From Candidatus Nitrosocaldaceae archaeon (GTDB taxonomy: Archaea; Thermoproteota; Nitrososphaeria; Nitrososphaerales; Nitrosocaldaceae), in assembly GCA_026002835.1 (NCBI GenBank), contig BPGC01000002.1:178622-242621 (forward strand): DNA of 64,000 nt, given 5' to 3'. The notes beneath the pieces are model-generated. The model had not been told where the DNA came from and searched no databases. It worked only from the letters and a program-made list of their open reading frames with translations. The number at the start of each line of letters is the position of its first letter. Within the stretch, counting starts at the first letter, position 1. Positions 56,113 to 64,000 of this stretch are shown here, piece after piece. Both the position numbers and the translations under genes were made by a program.

Positions 56113-57109
56113 TTATAGTAGAAATAAATTATTAGAAGATTTTGTTGCTCTATTATTTATACCAGAATACCAGAAGGCAACTATGCTTATAGGCCCTTCA
56201 GATAACAGATATGGAAATAATGGGAAGAACACTTATTTAGTATTAATAGAATCTATGCTAGGTTATGATAATGTCAGTCATATATCTTTACAAGATCTAG
56301 AGTATAATAGATTTGCTACTGCAGAGTTGGATGGCAAATTAGCAAATATATTTGCCGATATAAAGAGGTTAGAATTAACAAGCACTAGCATACTTAAAGC
56401 ATTGATAAGCAAAATTCTATTAGAGAAAAAGTTTGCTAACCCATTTACCTTACATCCTAAAGCAAAATTGATATTCTCATGTAATGAGTTACCAGAGGTT
56501 AATGATCATACAGATGCATGGTTTAGAAGATGGTCAATACATGAATTCTTAGTAAAGTTTGATGGTAAAGAGGATCTAATGAAGGCGAAAAGGCTTATAA
56601 ACAATCAAGATAATCTTGATATTTTATTTACAATACTTATAAATATAGCACATAGGATAAAGAAGAAAGGTTTACTCTATCTAGATGATACAAATACTAT
56701 AAGAGAAAAGTGACTTCACAATGCTAATCCATTAGATAGGTTCATGAAGATAAATTTTGAGATAACAAATAATGCTAAAGATATAATCTCAAAGAGGGAT
56801 CTATATCTAATATATTCAGAATATGCTAGAACTAACAAGATAAGGATATTAACAGAGCAACAATTTAGTAGAGTGCTTAAGAAGAATTATGGTTTGATAG
56901 ATGATTCTAGAAGGCTCGCTGGGAGGAATAGTAAGAGTATTAAGGTATGGCTAGGGTTAAAAGCAAAGGCTAGTAATACTATTAATAACAATCATGTTAA
57001 TAGTGTTAATTCTAATACAACTTATAAGGATACTAATCTTTCTATATTGTTCAAAGATATTAGTATAAAAGGACTAGACGATTCAAACATGTTCGAGGTG
57101 TTAGAATGA
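56069..57109 (+). pseudogene. P4/D5-type SF3 helicase: N-terminally truncated and interrupted by an in-frame TGA
   Basis: The first frame (to 56713) contains LLEDFVALLF, P-loop region GPSDNRYGNNGKNT (Asn in place of the usual Ser/Thr directly after Lys), LANIFADIKR (Walker B) and KLIFSCNELPEVNDHTDAWFRRW (sensor and arginine finger). A TGA at 56711-56713 follows REK; ten codons later in the same frame the gene continues from 56744 (NPLDRFMKINFEI..., the usual C-terminal winged helix, SKRDLYLIYSEYAR) to 57109. The N-terminal primase-linked part is missing because the gene begins at an inverted-repeat junction. Confidence 0.75.
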
Positions 57110-57288
57110 GATTTCGATGTAAAATATGTAATGCCATATTAGATATAGAGGAAACAATAAATCATAAAAGCAAACATGCAATACCTGATTATATAAAGTT
57201 TGGTAAAAGGATAGAAGATCAAATTACAATAATATGTAAAGCCTGTAACATAAAAGAGTCTATAAATGTTAAAGATATAGAAGAATGA
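57106..57288 (+). CDS. Small zinc-finger protein
   Basis: 60 aa with CKICNAILDIEETINHKSKH (C2H2-like: Cys x2 Cys, His x4 His) and CKACN near the C terminus. Starts by ATGA overlap with the helicase 3' end. Likely nucleic-acid-binding accessory of the replication module. Confidence 0.65.
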   Translation: MRFRCKICNAILDIEETINHKSKHAIPDYIKFGKRIEDQITIICKACNIKESINVKDIEE

Positions 57289-57294
57289 GTAAAT

Positions 57295-57440
57295 ACACAT
57301 AATGGTTCTTATCATTCTCAGAAGTTAAAAAGAGACATAGTATATTATAAAGATAAACGAATAGTGACAATAGAGCTAATAGGAGATTCTTTAAAATGTT
57401 ATTGTTGTAATAAACTCTATAATGCATTAGATTTGAATAA
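57295..57440 (+). pseudogene. Remnant of the CYCCN zinc-finger gene
   Basis: A frame without start reads KRDIVYYKDKRIVTIELIGD then LKCYCCNKLYN and ends by stop in the IS end. It corresponds to the middle of the 169-codon protein at 33322-33831 (VIYEDGKEITAINLVDDKIE then CYCCN). The rest is gone. Confidence 0.55.
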
Positions 57441-58401
57441 CTGATAGATCACTAGCAACATAAAAGATATTGATCACCATTATAATTAAGATGATATGCC
57501 TAGAGATTGGAAATCGTATAATGAAGCATTAGTAAGAAGAGGAGAGATATTATTATCATTAGATTTCATTAATAATTGGGATAAGGAATTAGAAGAGATG
57601 AATAAAGGTAAAGAAGGCAAACCTTATCAATATCCTAACTCATTCATATCATTACTAGCAATAATACATGCATATCTATTACCATATAGACAGTTAGAAG
57701 GTTTCATTAGAGCATTAAGCAATTATACTAACATTAAGGTTCCAGATTATACTAGCATAGCATGGAGAGTTAATAGATTAAATGTTAAGATGGATAATAA
57801 TATCAATACAAATGAACCTATTATTATAGTAGTAGATTCTTCTGGTATTAAAGTAGCTAATAGAGGAGAATGGATGAATAAGAAATGGAAGGTAAGAAGA
57901 GGCTTTATAAAGATGCATATAGCTGTTGATATCAAAAATAAGAAGATAATAGCATTAGAGATAACTAGAGAAGATGTTCATGATAATAAGAAGTTTAAAG
58001 ACCTTATAGATAATATAGATGCTAAAATAGATAAGGTTATAGTTGATGGAGCATATGATAGTAATGATAACTTTAATTATCTAACAGATAAAGGTATAGA
58101 ACCAGTAATTAGAGTAAGAAGTAATTCTATAATCAATAATAGTATAAGGGATATGCATGTATTAGATCAATTGAGTGATTATACTAGATGGAAGCATAAG
58201 CATGATTATGGTAAGAGATGGATAGCAGAATCTGTATTCTCATCATTTAAGAGAATGTTTGGAGAGTATATTAAATCAGTAAGATGGGATAATATGGTTA
58301 AAGAGTTGATGGTTAAAGCAAGTGCATATAACTTGTTTATATCTATGAGTAATGGATATGGTTAAGAGATATATGATATGTACTCTGTTAATAGCACAGC
58401 A
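57431..58401 (+). mobile_element. Second copy of the IS5-family element, with damaged ends
   Basis: From GAATAACTGATAG at about 57434 to CTCTGTTAAT at about 58392 the sequence matches copy 1. The right terminal repeat has lost about 10 internal bases (keeping CACAGCA) and the left outer end differs. No target duplication is seen. Orientation is opposite to copy 1, so the two form an inverted pair 1.6 kb apart. Confidence 0.75.
57496..58365 (+). CDS. IS5-family DDE transposase (copy 2)
   Basis: Same 289-aa protein as copy 1, with the complete DDE triad. The gene is intact although its terminal repeats are not, so any activity would be in trans on other copies. Sequence identity including flanking noncoding bases suggests very recent duplication or gene conversion. 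Confidence 0.92.
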   Translation: MPRDWKSYNEALVRRGEILLSLDFINNWDKELEEMNKGKEGKPYQYPNSFISLLAIIHAYLLPYRQLEGFIRALSNYTNIKVPDYTSIAWRVNRLNVKMDNNINTNEPIIIVVDSSGIKVANRGEWMNKKWKVRRGFIKMHIAVDIKNKKIIALEITREDVHDNKKFKDLIDNIDAKIDKVIVDGAYDSNDNFNYLTDKGIEPVIRVRSNSIINNSIRDMHVLDQLSDYTRWKHKHDYGKRWIAESVFSSFKRMFGEYIKSVRWDNMVKELMVKASAYNLFISMSNGYG

Positions 58402-58602
58402 TATCAAAGATAGGTTCGCTATTAAATGGATGGACGCTGAAATTAAAGAATATTCTGAAAATGTTTTAGAAGAAATATTGGAATGTGATAAGTATGTGTA
58501 GTCTTATCAAGCATAAAGAGTTAGCAGATAAATTATCAAAACAAGTAGATTATGATCTAGAACATTAAACATTGTGATATTGTACTAGACTAGGGTTCAA
58601 AT
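58402..58602 (+). other. Gene fragments right of IS copy 2
   Basis: One open frame reads RFAIKWMDAEIKEYSENVLE and ends at 58501; a second short frame follows from the ATG in TATGTGTAG (MCSLIKHKELADKLSKQVDY, ends before 58570). Neither has a recognisable family or a clear start. They look like the tail of an interrupted gene and a small orphan. Confidence 0.35.
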
Positions 58603-58605
58603 ATA

Positions 58606-58851
58606 TCACGTTTTAGCAAAAGTATTATTCTCTAAAATTTTTGATAGATTAATAGGGTAAGGGCAATCTAAGGGCAAGGGTAAGATATGTAATCTTATAG
58701 CACAATTAATACAATAATACTTATACCTATACTTACCAGATTTGCTAACTAGATAAGCATGTCTTAAAAGATTAGTATTGCAATTGTTACAATAAGGGTT
58801 CTTTACTAACTTGTATCTAATATATCTTAACTCTATTATCTTAGCACCCAT
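58606..58851 (-). CDS. Small zinc-ribbon protein
   Basis: About 81 aa with two CxxC knuckles: NPYCNNCNTNLL and YYCINCAIRL, making a four-cysteine zinc ribbon. Starts at ATG 58851 inside the 3' end of the preceding gene (GTG 58860 is the alternative). Typical of small archaeal plasmid/virus proteins. Function unknown. Confidence 0.6.
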   Translation of the reverse strand: MGAKIIELRYIRYKLVKNPYCNNCNTNLLRHAYLVSKSGKYRYKYYCINCAIRLHILPLPLDCPYPINLSKILENNTFAKT

Positions 58852-59119
58852 TATTAGCACCTTTATCTAGCAATGCTAAAAGATCGGTAATGTAATGTTG
58901 CAATTTGATAACATTCTCTTTTGCTAATTCTATCTCATTCCATGTTATCTCTTTCTCTATATGATCTAATAGTATTTTACTTGCTAATATTGTAGCAAAT
59001 GTATCTGCTAATAACTCTCTATTGAGTTCTTTATTAGATATTTTAGCAGCTAATTCTTGTGCTAAGCATATTCTAATTTCGTCTATATACTTTGTAATAT
59101 CTTTATCCTTCATAATCAT
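58841..59119 (-). CDS. Hypothetical helical protein
   Basis: 92 aa, entirely helical (IRICLAQELAAKISNKELNR, WNEIELAKENVIKLQHYITD). Overlaps both neighbours, as in compact element operons. No family recognised. Confidence 0.5.
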   Translation of the reverse strand: MIMKDKDITKYIDEIRICLAQELAAKISNKELNRELLADTFATILASKILLDHIEKEITWNEIELAKENVIKLQHYITDLLALLDKGANNGC

Positions 59120-59331
59120 CTACCTTTAAAACTACTGAATGGTTAGTTTTCTCAAAATGGGCATTGAATTCTATTCTAGCAACCTCATAATCTTTTACTA
59201 TCTTCTTAAATTTGCATCTACTACATTCTACTCTATACCTATCTTTACTAACTATCGCTTCAATAGTTTGATAATCACATTCTTGACATAAGCATTTGCA
59301 TTCCTTGTTTGATATTAAATTATTTTAACTA
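59103..59331 (-). CDS. Possible zinc-ribbon gene without clear start
   Basis: An open frame on the minus strand ending at 59103-59105 contains KECKCLCQECDYQ and RVECSRCKFKKIV, a convincing zinc-ribbon pattern, then KTNHSVVLKVDDYEG. No ATG, GTG or TTG is available in front of the first cysteines, so it is either a fragment or uses an unusual start. Its stop overlaps the start of the next gene, as in an operon. Confidence 0.4.
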
Positions 59332-59410
59332 GAAATCAGCACTATTTTATCAAATAATTATCACATAGTTTGTGATAAATTAAGTTTAATGAATATGTTA
59401 AGAATTACTG

Positions 59411-60718
59411 CTAACTAGTTATCTTCCTTATAAAGAATGCGGTAATAGCAGATAATATAGTTCCCAATACTAAGATCTTTACTGTATTATCATCTTCATT
59501 ATCCTCTTCAATTACTTTAGGCTCACTATTATAAGCCATTATTATTAATGCTGTAGTCTCTGTATTAGTTAAGCCTACTGGCTTTAGATCTGAAGTATAA
59601 TGAGTGTATATGCCACCAGTCTTACTATTTTGTAAATAAGGAATAATCTTTAATGCTTCAGTAGCATTTCCATATCCAGTTAGATCGCTTGCTAACTTCC
59701 ATAATGCTAGTTTATAAGTTGTATAGTAACCATCTGTATAATAGGCTTTATCTTTAAACCCTATACCATCAAACATATTATTTCCTTGAGTATAGCATTT
59801 TAATGCTAGATCGTATTTTTGTGCTTTGTAATAGTATATTGCTTTATAGAATGCTATATCAGCATAATCCTTACATTCTAATTCTATACCATCACTATCT
59901 GAATACCATACATTGTCTATAACTTGTTTGTTAGTTACTGCATTAAAATATGCTATTTGGTCTAATAATGCACCTATTGGATGTCTATAGTCTAAATCGT
60001 ATTGCTCGTTATAATATCTAATAGTATTCGTTATATTGCTAGCAATCTTATAATCATAATCTCTTAATACATTGCTTGCTAACAAGTTATCAGTCCATAA
60101 CCAGTATTTATCTATAGTTTCACTCTCTTTTATTAAGCCTAATGTAGTATTATAATTACTAATAATATATTGGTATGCTAATGCTTCATTAAACTCTACT
60201 TTTTGAGATTTATAGCCTATCTCTAATAATCCTAGTTCTCTATTAGGAACTGCGAACCATTGAGTTCCGTTATGATACATTAGATAAGCATTATTTATAA
60301 CATTGTTAGTTTCATAAGTTACTACTTTATTGCTATTAGTTCCTTGTGTGTATTTTATTCCTATCATATCATTTGCTTGTATGGTATAATTGTTAAAATA
60401 GAATTCATATCTTTGTGAATACCAGCCAAATGTGCTAGCCTCTAATCTTCCAATTTCATGTTTAAGATTTAATGCTGAATCAAACACACCTATTAAAACA
60501 TCTCCTACTGGAGAACCATCTTTCTCTAAATAAATACTAAGATAATTTATGGTCTTACCTACTAATTCACTATCTGGTTCTACAAATTCTACAAATGCTA
60601 TTCTATCATCTCTTAAATAGAGTCTTATAGACAAATTATCGCTTGTATCATAATAAAGAATAGCATAAGCATTCGAAATTAACAATAATGGTATTATTAA
60701 GACTAACAGTTTAAGCAT
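59411..60718 (-). CDS. Large secreted protein with C-terminal membrane anchor
   Basis: 435 aa. Signal peptide (MLKLLVLIIPLLLISNAYA), a beta-sandwich-like region with adhesive character (about 20-165), then a helical region reminiscent of alpha/alpha-toroid or TPR-like repeats (YYYKAQKYDLALKCYTQGN), an acidic linker (EEDNEDDN) and a C-terminal membrane helix with RKITS. No known domain is certain. Possible receptor-binding, adhesion or glycan-processing function. It is the last gene of the leftward three-gene surface unit. Confidence 0.65.
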   Translation of the reverse strand: MLKLLVLIIPLLLISNAYAILYYDTSDNLSIRLYLRDDRIAFVEFVEPDSELVGKTINYLSIYLEKDGSPVGDVLIGVFDSALNLKHEIGRLEASTFGWYSQRYEFYFNNYTIQANDMIGIKYTQGTNSNKVVTYETNNVINNAYLMYHNGTQWFAVPNRELGLLEIGYKSQKVEFNEALAYQYIISNYNTTLGLIKESETIDKYWLWTDNLLASNVLRDYDYKIASNITNTIRYYNEQYDLDYRHPIGALLDQIAYFNAVTNKQVIDNVWYSDSDGIELECKDYADIAFYKAIYYYKAQKYDLALKCYTQGNNMFDGIGFKDKAYYTDGYYTTYKLALWKLASDLTGYGNATEALKIIPYLQNSKTGGIYTHYTSDLKPVGLTNTETTALIIMAYNSEPKVIEEDNEDDNTVKILVLGTILSAITAFFIRKITS

Positions 60719-60757
60719 ATATTATAATTGGTAACTGTTAAATAAAAATATGTGGTA

Positions 60758-61429
60758 TTAAATTCTATTTCTTAGCTTTGTAACTAGTCCTAATACTATC
60801 CATAGACTTACCATTGCTACTATTAATGGCATTATAGAGTTCATGCTAGTATTAACACTAACTGCTGGATTTAATCCGCCAATATATACAGTATAATAAC
60901 CATCTCCTGCTACTTGCACATCATTACCATATGCACTTATTGCAACTATCTTAAAATCACTAGCTAATACAAAGTCTTCAGCTACTAATGTTCCATCAGC
61001 TAGACTCACGCTTAATGAAGTGCCACTATTAGTTATCGTTATCTCTCTGGGTATCTCTTGTAATTCAGTTCCATCAATGCCTCCTATCTTAGTAGTGCTA
61101 CCAGTTGCTTTATCAGTCCAATTGATATCTATCGCTTTTGTATTATATACTATGATCTCTAATGCATTCATTGATCCAGTAGTAGCATCTTGTAGTTTGA
61201 TTATAGCTCCTTTTGTTCCAGTAGTATTATATGTTAATCTATTATTTAGGAATACTTCAAATGGTGCCTTTTGAGGATTATCCAATTCATATACTGTAGC
61301 AGTTGTGCTATTGAATACATCCCATGTTATAGATCTCTGAAAGTTAATAGGTGCTGGCAGAGCGTAGACTAATGGTATTGATATCACTAGTAACATTATA
61401 GATACAGCTACTACAGCACTTACCTTCAT
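60758..61429 (-). CDS. Secreted anchored protein, possible virion/surface structural protein
   Basis: 223 aa. Signal peptide ending VYALP, a Thr/Asn-rich beta domain with many potential glycosylation sites (NxS/T), and a C-terminal helix MNSIMPLIVAMVSLWIVLGL with basic KLRNR tail. An SD sequence GAGGTGAT lies 3 bases before the ATG, a strong translation signal in this window. The anchor resembles that of the 74-codon neighbour. Function unknown. Confidence 0.65.
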   Translation of the reverse strand: MKVSAVVAVSIMLLVISIPLVYALPAPINFQRSITWDVFNSTTATVYELDNPQKAPFEVFLNNRLTYNTTGTKGAIIKLQDATTGSMNALEIIVYNTKAIDINWTDKATGSTTKIGGIDGTELQEIPREITITNSGTSLSVSLADGTLVAEDFVLASDFKIVAISAYGNDVQVAGDGYYTVYIGGLNPAVSVNTSMNSIMPLIVAMVSLWIVLGLVTKLRNRI

Positions 61430-61439
61430 TTTATCACCT

Positions 61440-61664
61440 CTATTTTAGTCTGCCTAACAGCTTATCTAGCAATGCTATAACTATGAACGCTGGTATTACT
61501 GCTATAATTACACTCACTATAGGTGTCATATCAAAGTTTGTGCTAGAGGTTTGAGCAAATGCCAAATTGCTTCCTAATCCAAATATACCTAGAATGCTTA
61601 CTATGCTAAGTATTGCAAATCTCTTTATCTTCCATCTTATTCCTCTCTTTTTATTATCTTCCAT
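61440..61664 (-). CDS. Small two-helix membrane protein, possible capsid- or pilin-like
   Basis: 74 aa: basic N terminus, signal-like helix ending LAFAQ, 12-residue polar segment (TSSTNFDM), then a second helix PIVSVIIAVIPAFIVIALLD and KLLGRLK. Size and two-helix layout resemble capsid proteins of archaeal spindle-shaped viruses, but also many small membrane proteins. It is the first gene of the unit with the 223- and 435-codon genes. Confidence 0.55.
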   Translation of the reverse strand: MEDNKKRGIRWKIKRFAILSIVSILGIFGLGSNLAFAQTSSTNFDMTPIVSVIIAVIPAFIVIALLDKLLGRLK

Positions 61665-61732
61665 CTCATAATTATTAAAGAGTAACAGTTAAATTTAAAT
61701 ATACTTTATAAAAGTTAAATTAGTCGAAATAT

Positions 61733-61895
61733 TAATGATAAATTATTTTCCTACTTTCTTACCTTGACTGCAATTATACTTGGTCTAAATGTTAATAGAG
61801 TTTATCAGGCTTATGCGTCATATACTATTGAACCAATAGTTTTTATAACTAGTAATAGCATTTTACCTATAGTAATTAGTAGTTCTAGTATATGA
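61733..61895 (+). pseudogene. Possible small secreted-protein gene with a frameshift
   Basis: From ATG 61733, MINYFPTF then stop; shifting frame yields YFLTLTAIILGLNVNRVYQA (a signal-peptide-like stretch) and SYTIEPIVFITSNSILPIVI, ending at 61893-61895. A TATA-like TTTAAATATAC lies about 35 bp upstream. Small size makes the call weak. Confidence 0.3.
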
Positions 61896-61899
61896 TTAT

Positions 61900-62316
61900 G
61901 TGAGATTATACAATAGATTAAATCTTTCTATCGGATATTTAAGAAATAGACAGTTATTCGCCATGGTAATGTTTTATACTATAAGCAGTATATCAGTAGG
62001 ATTCATTCCTTTCTTTGTATTTAGAAGTGTGTTAGTAGGAATGTTACTACTAAAATTAGATAATATGCAGTTAATAAGAGTAATTATTAATTTATTTAAG
62101 CTAAATTTAATAAATTTGCAAAACTATCCTTTATACTTTTTATTTTTATTAGGTGTTGATTTATCACTTATCTCTATTTTTCTATTATCACTAGGTATCT
62201 TATTCTTATTTATATCCGCAAAGAAACATATTAATCTATATATTATAATAGGTGGTATATTAATAATAATATTTATAATATTTGGCGATTGCTTAATATA
62301 TACCACCATCCAATAA
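61900..62316 (+). CDS. Polytopic small membrane protein
   Basis: 138 aa, GTG start, about four membrane helices (MVMFYTISSISVGFIPFFVF, YPLYFLFLLGVDLSLISIF, and two near the C terminus). No family recognised. It stands between the surface-protein unit and a transposase fragment at the right end of the element. Confidence 0.5.
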   Translation: MRLYNRLNLSIGYLRNRQLFAMVMFYTISSISVGFIPFFVFRSVLVGMLLLKLDNMQLIRVIINLFKLNLINLQNYPLYFLFLLGVDLSLISIFLLSLGILFLFISAKKHINLYIIIGGILIIIFIIFGDCLIYTTIQ

Positions 62317-62322
62317 CAATAC

Positions 62323-62473
62323 ATGAATCTAATAGAATTAACAAAGATAAATGATGAGAAAAAGGCAGAGGAATGGTTAAGGGATAAAGGTATGCTTAAG
62401 AGGTTTGATAGATGCATATATTGTAATAATGAGCATATAGGTAAGGTTAGAAGGAATTACTATAATCAACGAG
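62323..62473 (+). pseudogene. 5' fragment of a zinc-ribbon transposase, cut at attR
   Basis: MNLIELTKINDEKKAEEWLR then RFDRCIYCNNEHIGKVRRNY, matching the N-terminal zinc ribbon of IS1595/IS1-like transposases (CxxC...VRR.RY.C..C). The next cysteines are missing; the frame runs into the tRNA-derived attR sequence. It shows that the attR junction was formed by, or later disrupted, an IS. Confidence 0.6.
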
Positions 62474-62503
62474 AGGTCGAGGGTTCAAATCCCTCCCGGT
62501 CCA
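62474..62503 (+). repeat. attR: partial tRNA 3' end
   Basis: T-arm and acceptor strand AGGTCGAGGGTTCAAATCCC etc.; 27 of 30 bases as at 31312-31341. The acceptor part CCGGTCC does not pair with the tRNA-Lys 5' end (GGGCCTG), so it has either mutated or came from another tRNA. No 5' tRNA half is present. Confidence 0.7.
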
Positions 62504-62650
62504 TTAACTAAGTGTGTCTAAATCCTTCTCTAAAACTATCTTCTTGTTTGGTAAAGTAGCCTTATAGATAAACCTATATTGCATTATCAAGGTTTCAACT
62601 TCTAAACTAATCACTATCTGCTTAGATTCTTGCTGGTTATGAGAATAGCC
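62504..62650 (-). other. Short conserved reading frame beside attR (copy 2)
   Basis: 48 open codons ending one base from attR, containing KQIVISLEVETLIMQYRFIY then KATLPNKKIVLEK. It is homologous to the frame at 31346-31474. Starting directly after a TGA, with no ATG before LIMQY. Confidence 0.55.
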
Positions 62651-62720
62651 TCATAACCTTTAGCAATTCATCATTCTCTACTTGCCAGAGCCTTATTCTA
62701 ATAATCTTGTCATCTAATTA
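62640..62720 (-). pseudogene. Remnant of a second integrase 3' end
   Basis: A minus-strand frame gives LWQVENDELLKVMRLFS-stop, aligned with the integrase end KEELLNLLANASRS at about 31470-31510 and in the same position relative to the conserved short frame. Only the last about 15-20 codons can be followed. The stretch 62720-62953 shows nothing recognisable. Confidence 0.5.
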
Positions 62721-62953
62721 TATAATAGAATGAGAGTTATGGTATACAATTTCAAAAATACTAATAAGTATTGAAATTATAATTTACATTACTCTGATCA
62801 TATGTCTACTCAATTCTGAATCTTTGGATCACATTTAAGTTGAATCGTTTTTAAATATAAAACAAACATATCTAAACTATATTAACTATTCAGACACTTG
62901 GTCAGAAGAGTATATAATAATTATTATGACTATGTTATACATTGGAAAGATAC

Positions 62954-63780
62954 GGCTCTGTAGAAACCATCGATCTCTTAATGATTACTATCAATAAGAT
63001 AATCAATCTATATGCATTATAACCTATCTTAAATGCTAATTCTCTATTCTCTGCTACTACTCTTCTAATATTATCATCAAATATACTCTTGATAAGATAT
63101 AACAGCTTTATTCCTCTGATAATATATCTTATATTTATCCCAATTACTCTTCATATCTAATCTATAATGGCATTACTTCTGGTATAATGCTATTAGCATT
63201 ATATCTATAAACAGTTAATGATTAGATTCATAATCATATCCTTTATCAGCTATAACCAATGATAATGGCTTTATTCTACTTATAAGATGCTTAAAATCTA
63301 TATTATCATGCATATAACTCTTCTTATCTTTAATTAATGATAGTTTAAGATACCTCTTAAATTCAATCTATATGTATAGTATGAAGCATTACTATCATTA
63401 AAACCAGTAGCATACATTGATGCTCTTATCTTCTTTATCCTTGTATTGATAATAAATAACTCTTATCTTATACAATATACTACTCTTTATCCTAATCAAG
63501 AATTTGTTTATGGTATAATATGGTATCCTTTTTAACTTTAATATCATTTGATATCTTTAAGAATTCTATAAATCTTCTATAGCTTTTATTCTCATATTGC
63601 ATTAATGCTAATAATATTATATGTTGATGTATATTATAGATATGATTACTCTTCTTATGAAGATAAAAAGGTATTCTAGATCTCTTAAGATTTTATCATC
63701 TTAATATATTTAGATTTCATATTATTAGTATATGCATGCAATGATCTAGATCTTATAGTTTAGATGGTTTCTACAGAGCC
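62954..63780 (-). mobile_element. Decayed IS5-like element with perfect 18-bp terminal repeats
   Basis: GGCTCTGTAGAAACCATC at 62954-62971 and its exact complement at 63763-63780. The interior on the minus strand shows broken pieces of a DDE transposase (KDKGYDYESNH, RRNRAVI-like, SREQRI), with many stops. No target duplication is visible. The transposase is on the minus strand. Confidence 0.75.
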
Positions 63781-63834
63781 CAAAAATTATAATATGTCTA
63801 GATTAAAGTAATATGCAGGTCTATAAGCATAGAA

Positions 63835-64000
63835 TTGCTTAACCAACTCAGAGAAGAATATAAGACTGGTGGTAATGAGGATATATCGTTAGCAAGATGG
63901 ATTATTAAGCAATTAGAAAATAGAATCAATAAGCGTAAGTTGCTTCAAAAGTTAGAGCCAGATATAAAGATAGAGACTGTAGCAGATAATCTAGTTATAT
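63835..64000 (+). CDS. Partial gene at the right edge, unknown
   Basis: An open frame continues past the window edge: LLNQLREEYKTGGNEDISLA then RWIIKQLENRINKRKLLQKL and EPDIKIETVADNLVI. It is helical and charged. A TTG at 63835 is the only plausible start, though the frame is open from 63802. No family recognised. Confidence 0.4.
   Translation, partial: MLNQLREEYKTGGNEDISLARWIIKQLENRINKRKLLQKLEPDIKIETVADNLVI

Larger units (their letters stand above)
31312..62503. mobile_element. Integrated mobile element between tRNA-Lys attachment sites (about 31.2 kb)
   Basis: The left border lies in the tRNA-Lys gene; the right border is a 30-bp partial copy of its 3' end. Inside lie a tyrosine integrase, primase-polymerase, SF3-like helicase, an archaeosortase/glycan cassette, IS elements and secreted proteins, and no housekeeping genes. 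The element is a composite: replication functions occur twice in different states of decay. It could be a plasmid- or virus-derived integrative element. Boundary on the right is less certain because similar integrase-derived sequence continues beyond it. Confidence 0.75.

Noticed and set aside
56711..56713. TGA read as Trp or selenocysteine in the SF3 helicase
   Set aside because: Other genes in the window end normally at TGA (e.g. the zinc-finger genes and sufS), and no recoding element is apparent; the gene is also N-terminally truncated, so decay is simpler.
62474..62503. A second tRNA gene at the right border
   Set aside because: Only the T arm and acceptor 3' strand are present; no anticodon arm or 5' half precedes it.

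Overview
The window is AT-rich archaeal DNA from an ammonia-oxidising archaeon (Thaumarchaeota/Nitrososphaeria). The clearest marker is a copper-site AmoB at about 29.9 kb. It is supported by a group II chaperonin (thermosome), a Rieske-containing SUF operon, archaeal leaderless promoters and a tRNA-Lys with an archaeal-type intron. The strong AGA/ATA codon preference and low GC would fit a thermophilic (Nitrosocaldales-like) lineage, but I cannot place it below class level.

Region 1, about 0 to 31.2 kb, is mostly ordinary chromosome: the C-terminal part of SdhB (cut by the window edge), a DUF59 protein, two decayed IS elements, a PflX-like radical SAM protein, a nitroreductase, an Lhr helicase with a metallophosphoesterase, a membrane subtilase, PEP carboxykinase, a DUF389 membrane protein, the thermosome, a SUF operon (sufB-sufD-Rieske-sufS-sufU, with no sufC), superoxide dismutase, a DUF1998 helicase, a methyltransferase-MFS-TatA cluster, amoB, and a SRPBCC/ribbon-helix-helix protein.

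Region 2, about 31.3 to 62.5 kb, is an integrated mobile element. It starts at the 3' half of an intron-containing tRNA-Lys, next to a tyrosine integrase, and ends at a diverged 30-bp copy of the tRNA 3' end. The left arm (31.4-39.5 kb) carries the integrase and a broken PrimPol/ATPase operon. Opposite these, behind a pair of palindromic operators, are a degenerate SF3-like ATPase, a frameshifted winged-helix membrane protein and a repeat-rich region that could be an origin. The middle (40.4-54.1 kb) is a cell-surface cassette: a chain of overlapping small membrane-protein genes, a Wzx-like flippase, a large archaeosortase-like protein whose expected catalytic Cys is Ser, a sugar epimerase, two GT4 glycosyltransferases, a polytopic membrane protein and a TagF/B-like glycerophosphotransferase. 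This cassette is flanked by about 1.05-kb inverted repeats, so two convergent operons begin with the same 5' segment. The right arm (55.9-61.7 kb) carries a second, differently broken replication module, two identical IS5-family transposase genes in opposite orientation, and three genes for secreted or membrane-anchored proteins that could be surface or virion components.

Region 3, about 62.5 to 64 kb, lies beyond the right attachment site. It holds a remnant of a second integrase 3' end plus the same short conserved reading frame seen beside the left attachment site, then a decayed IS with perfect 18-bp terminal repeats. This suggests repeated integration at the same kind of tRNA target and fusion of at least two related elements.

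The most unusual parts are the mobile archaeosortase/glycan cassette between inverted repeats, the conserved short frame abutting both attachment sites, the D-arm tRNA intron at the integration target, and the recurrent breaks in the element's replication genes.
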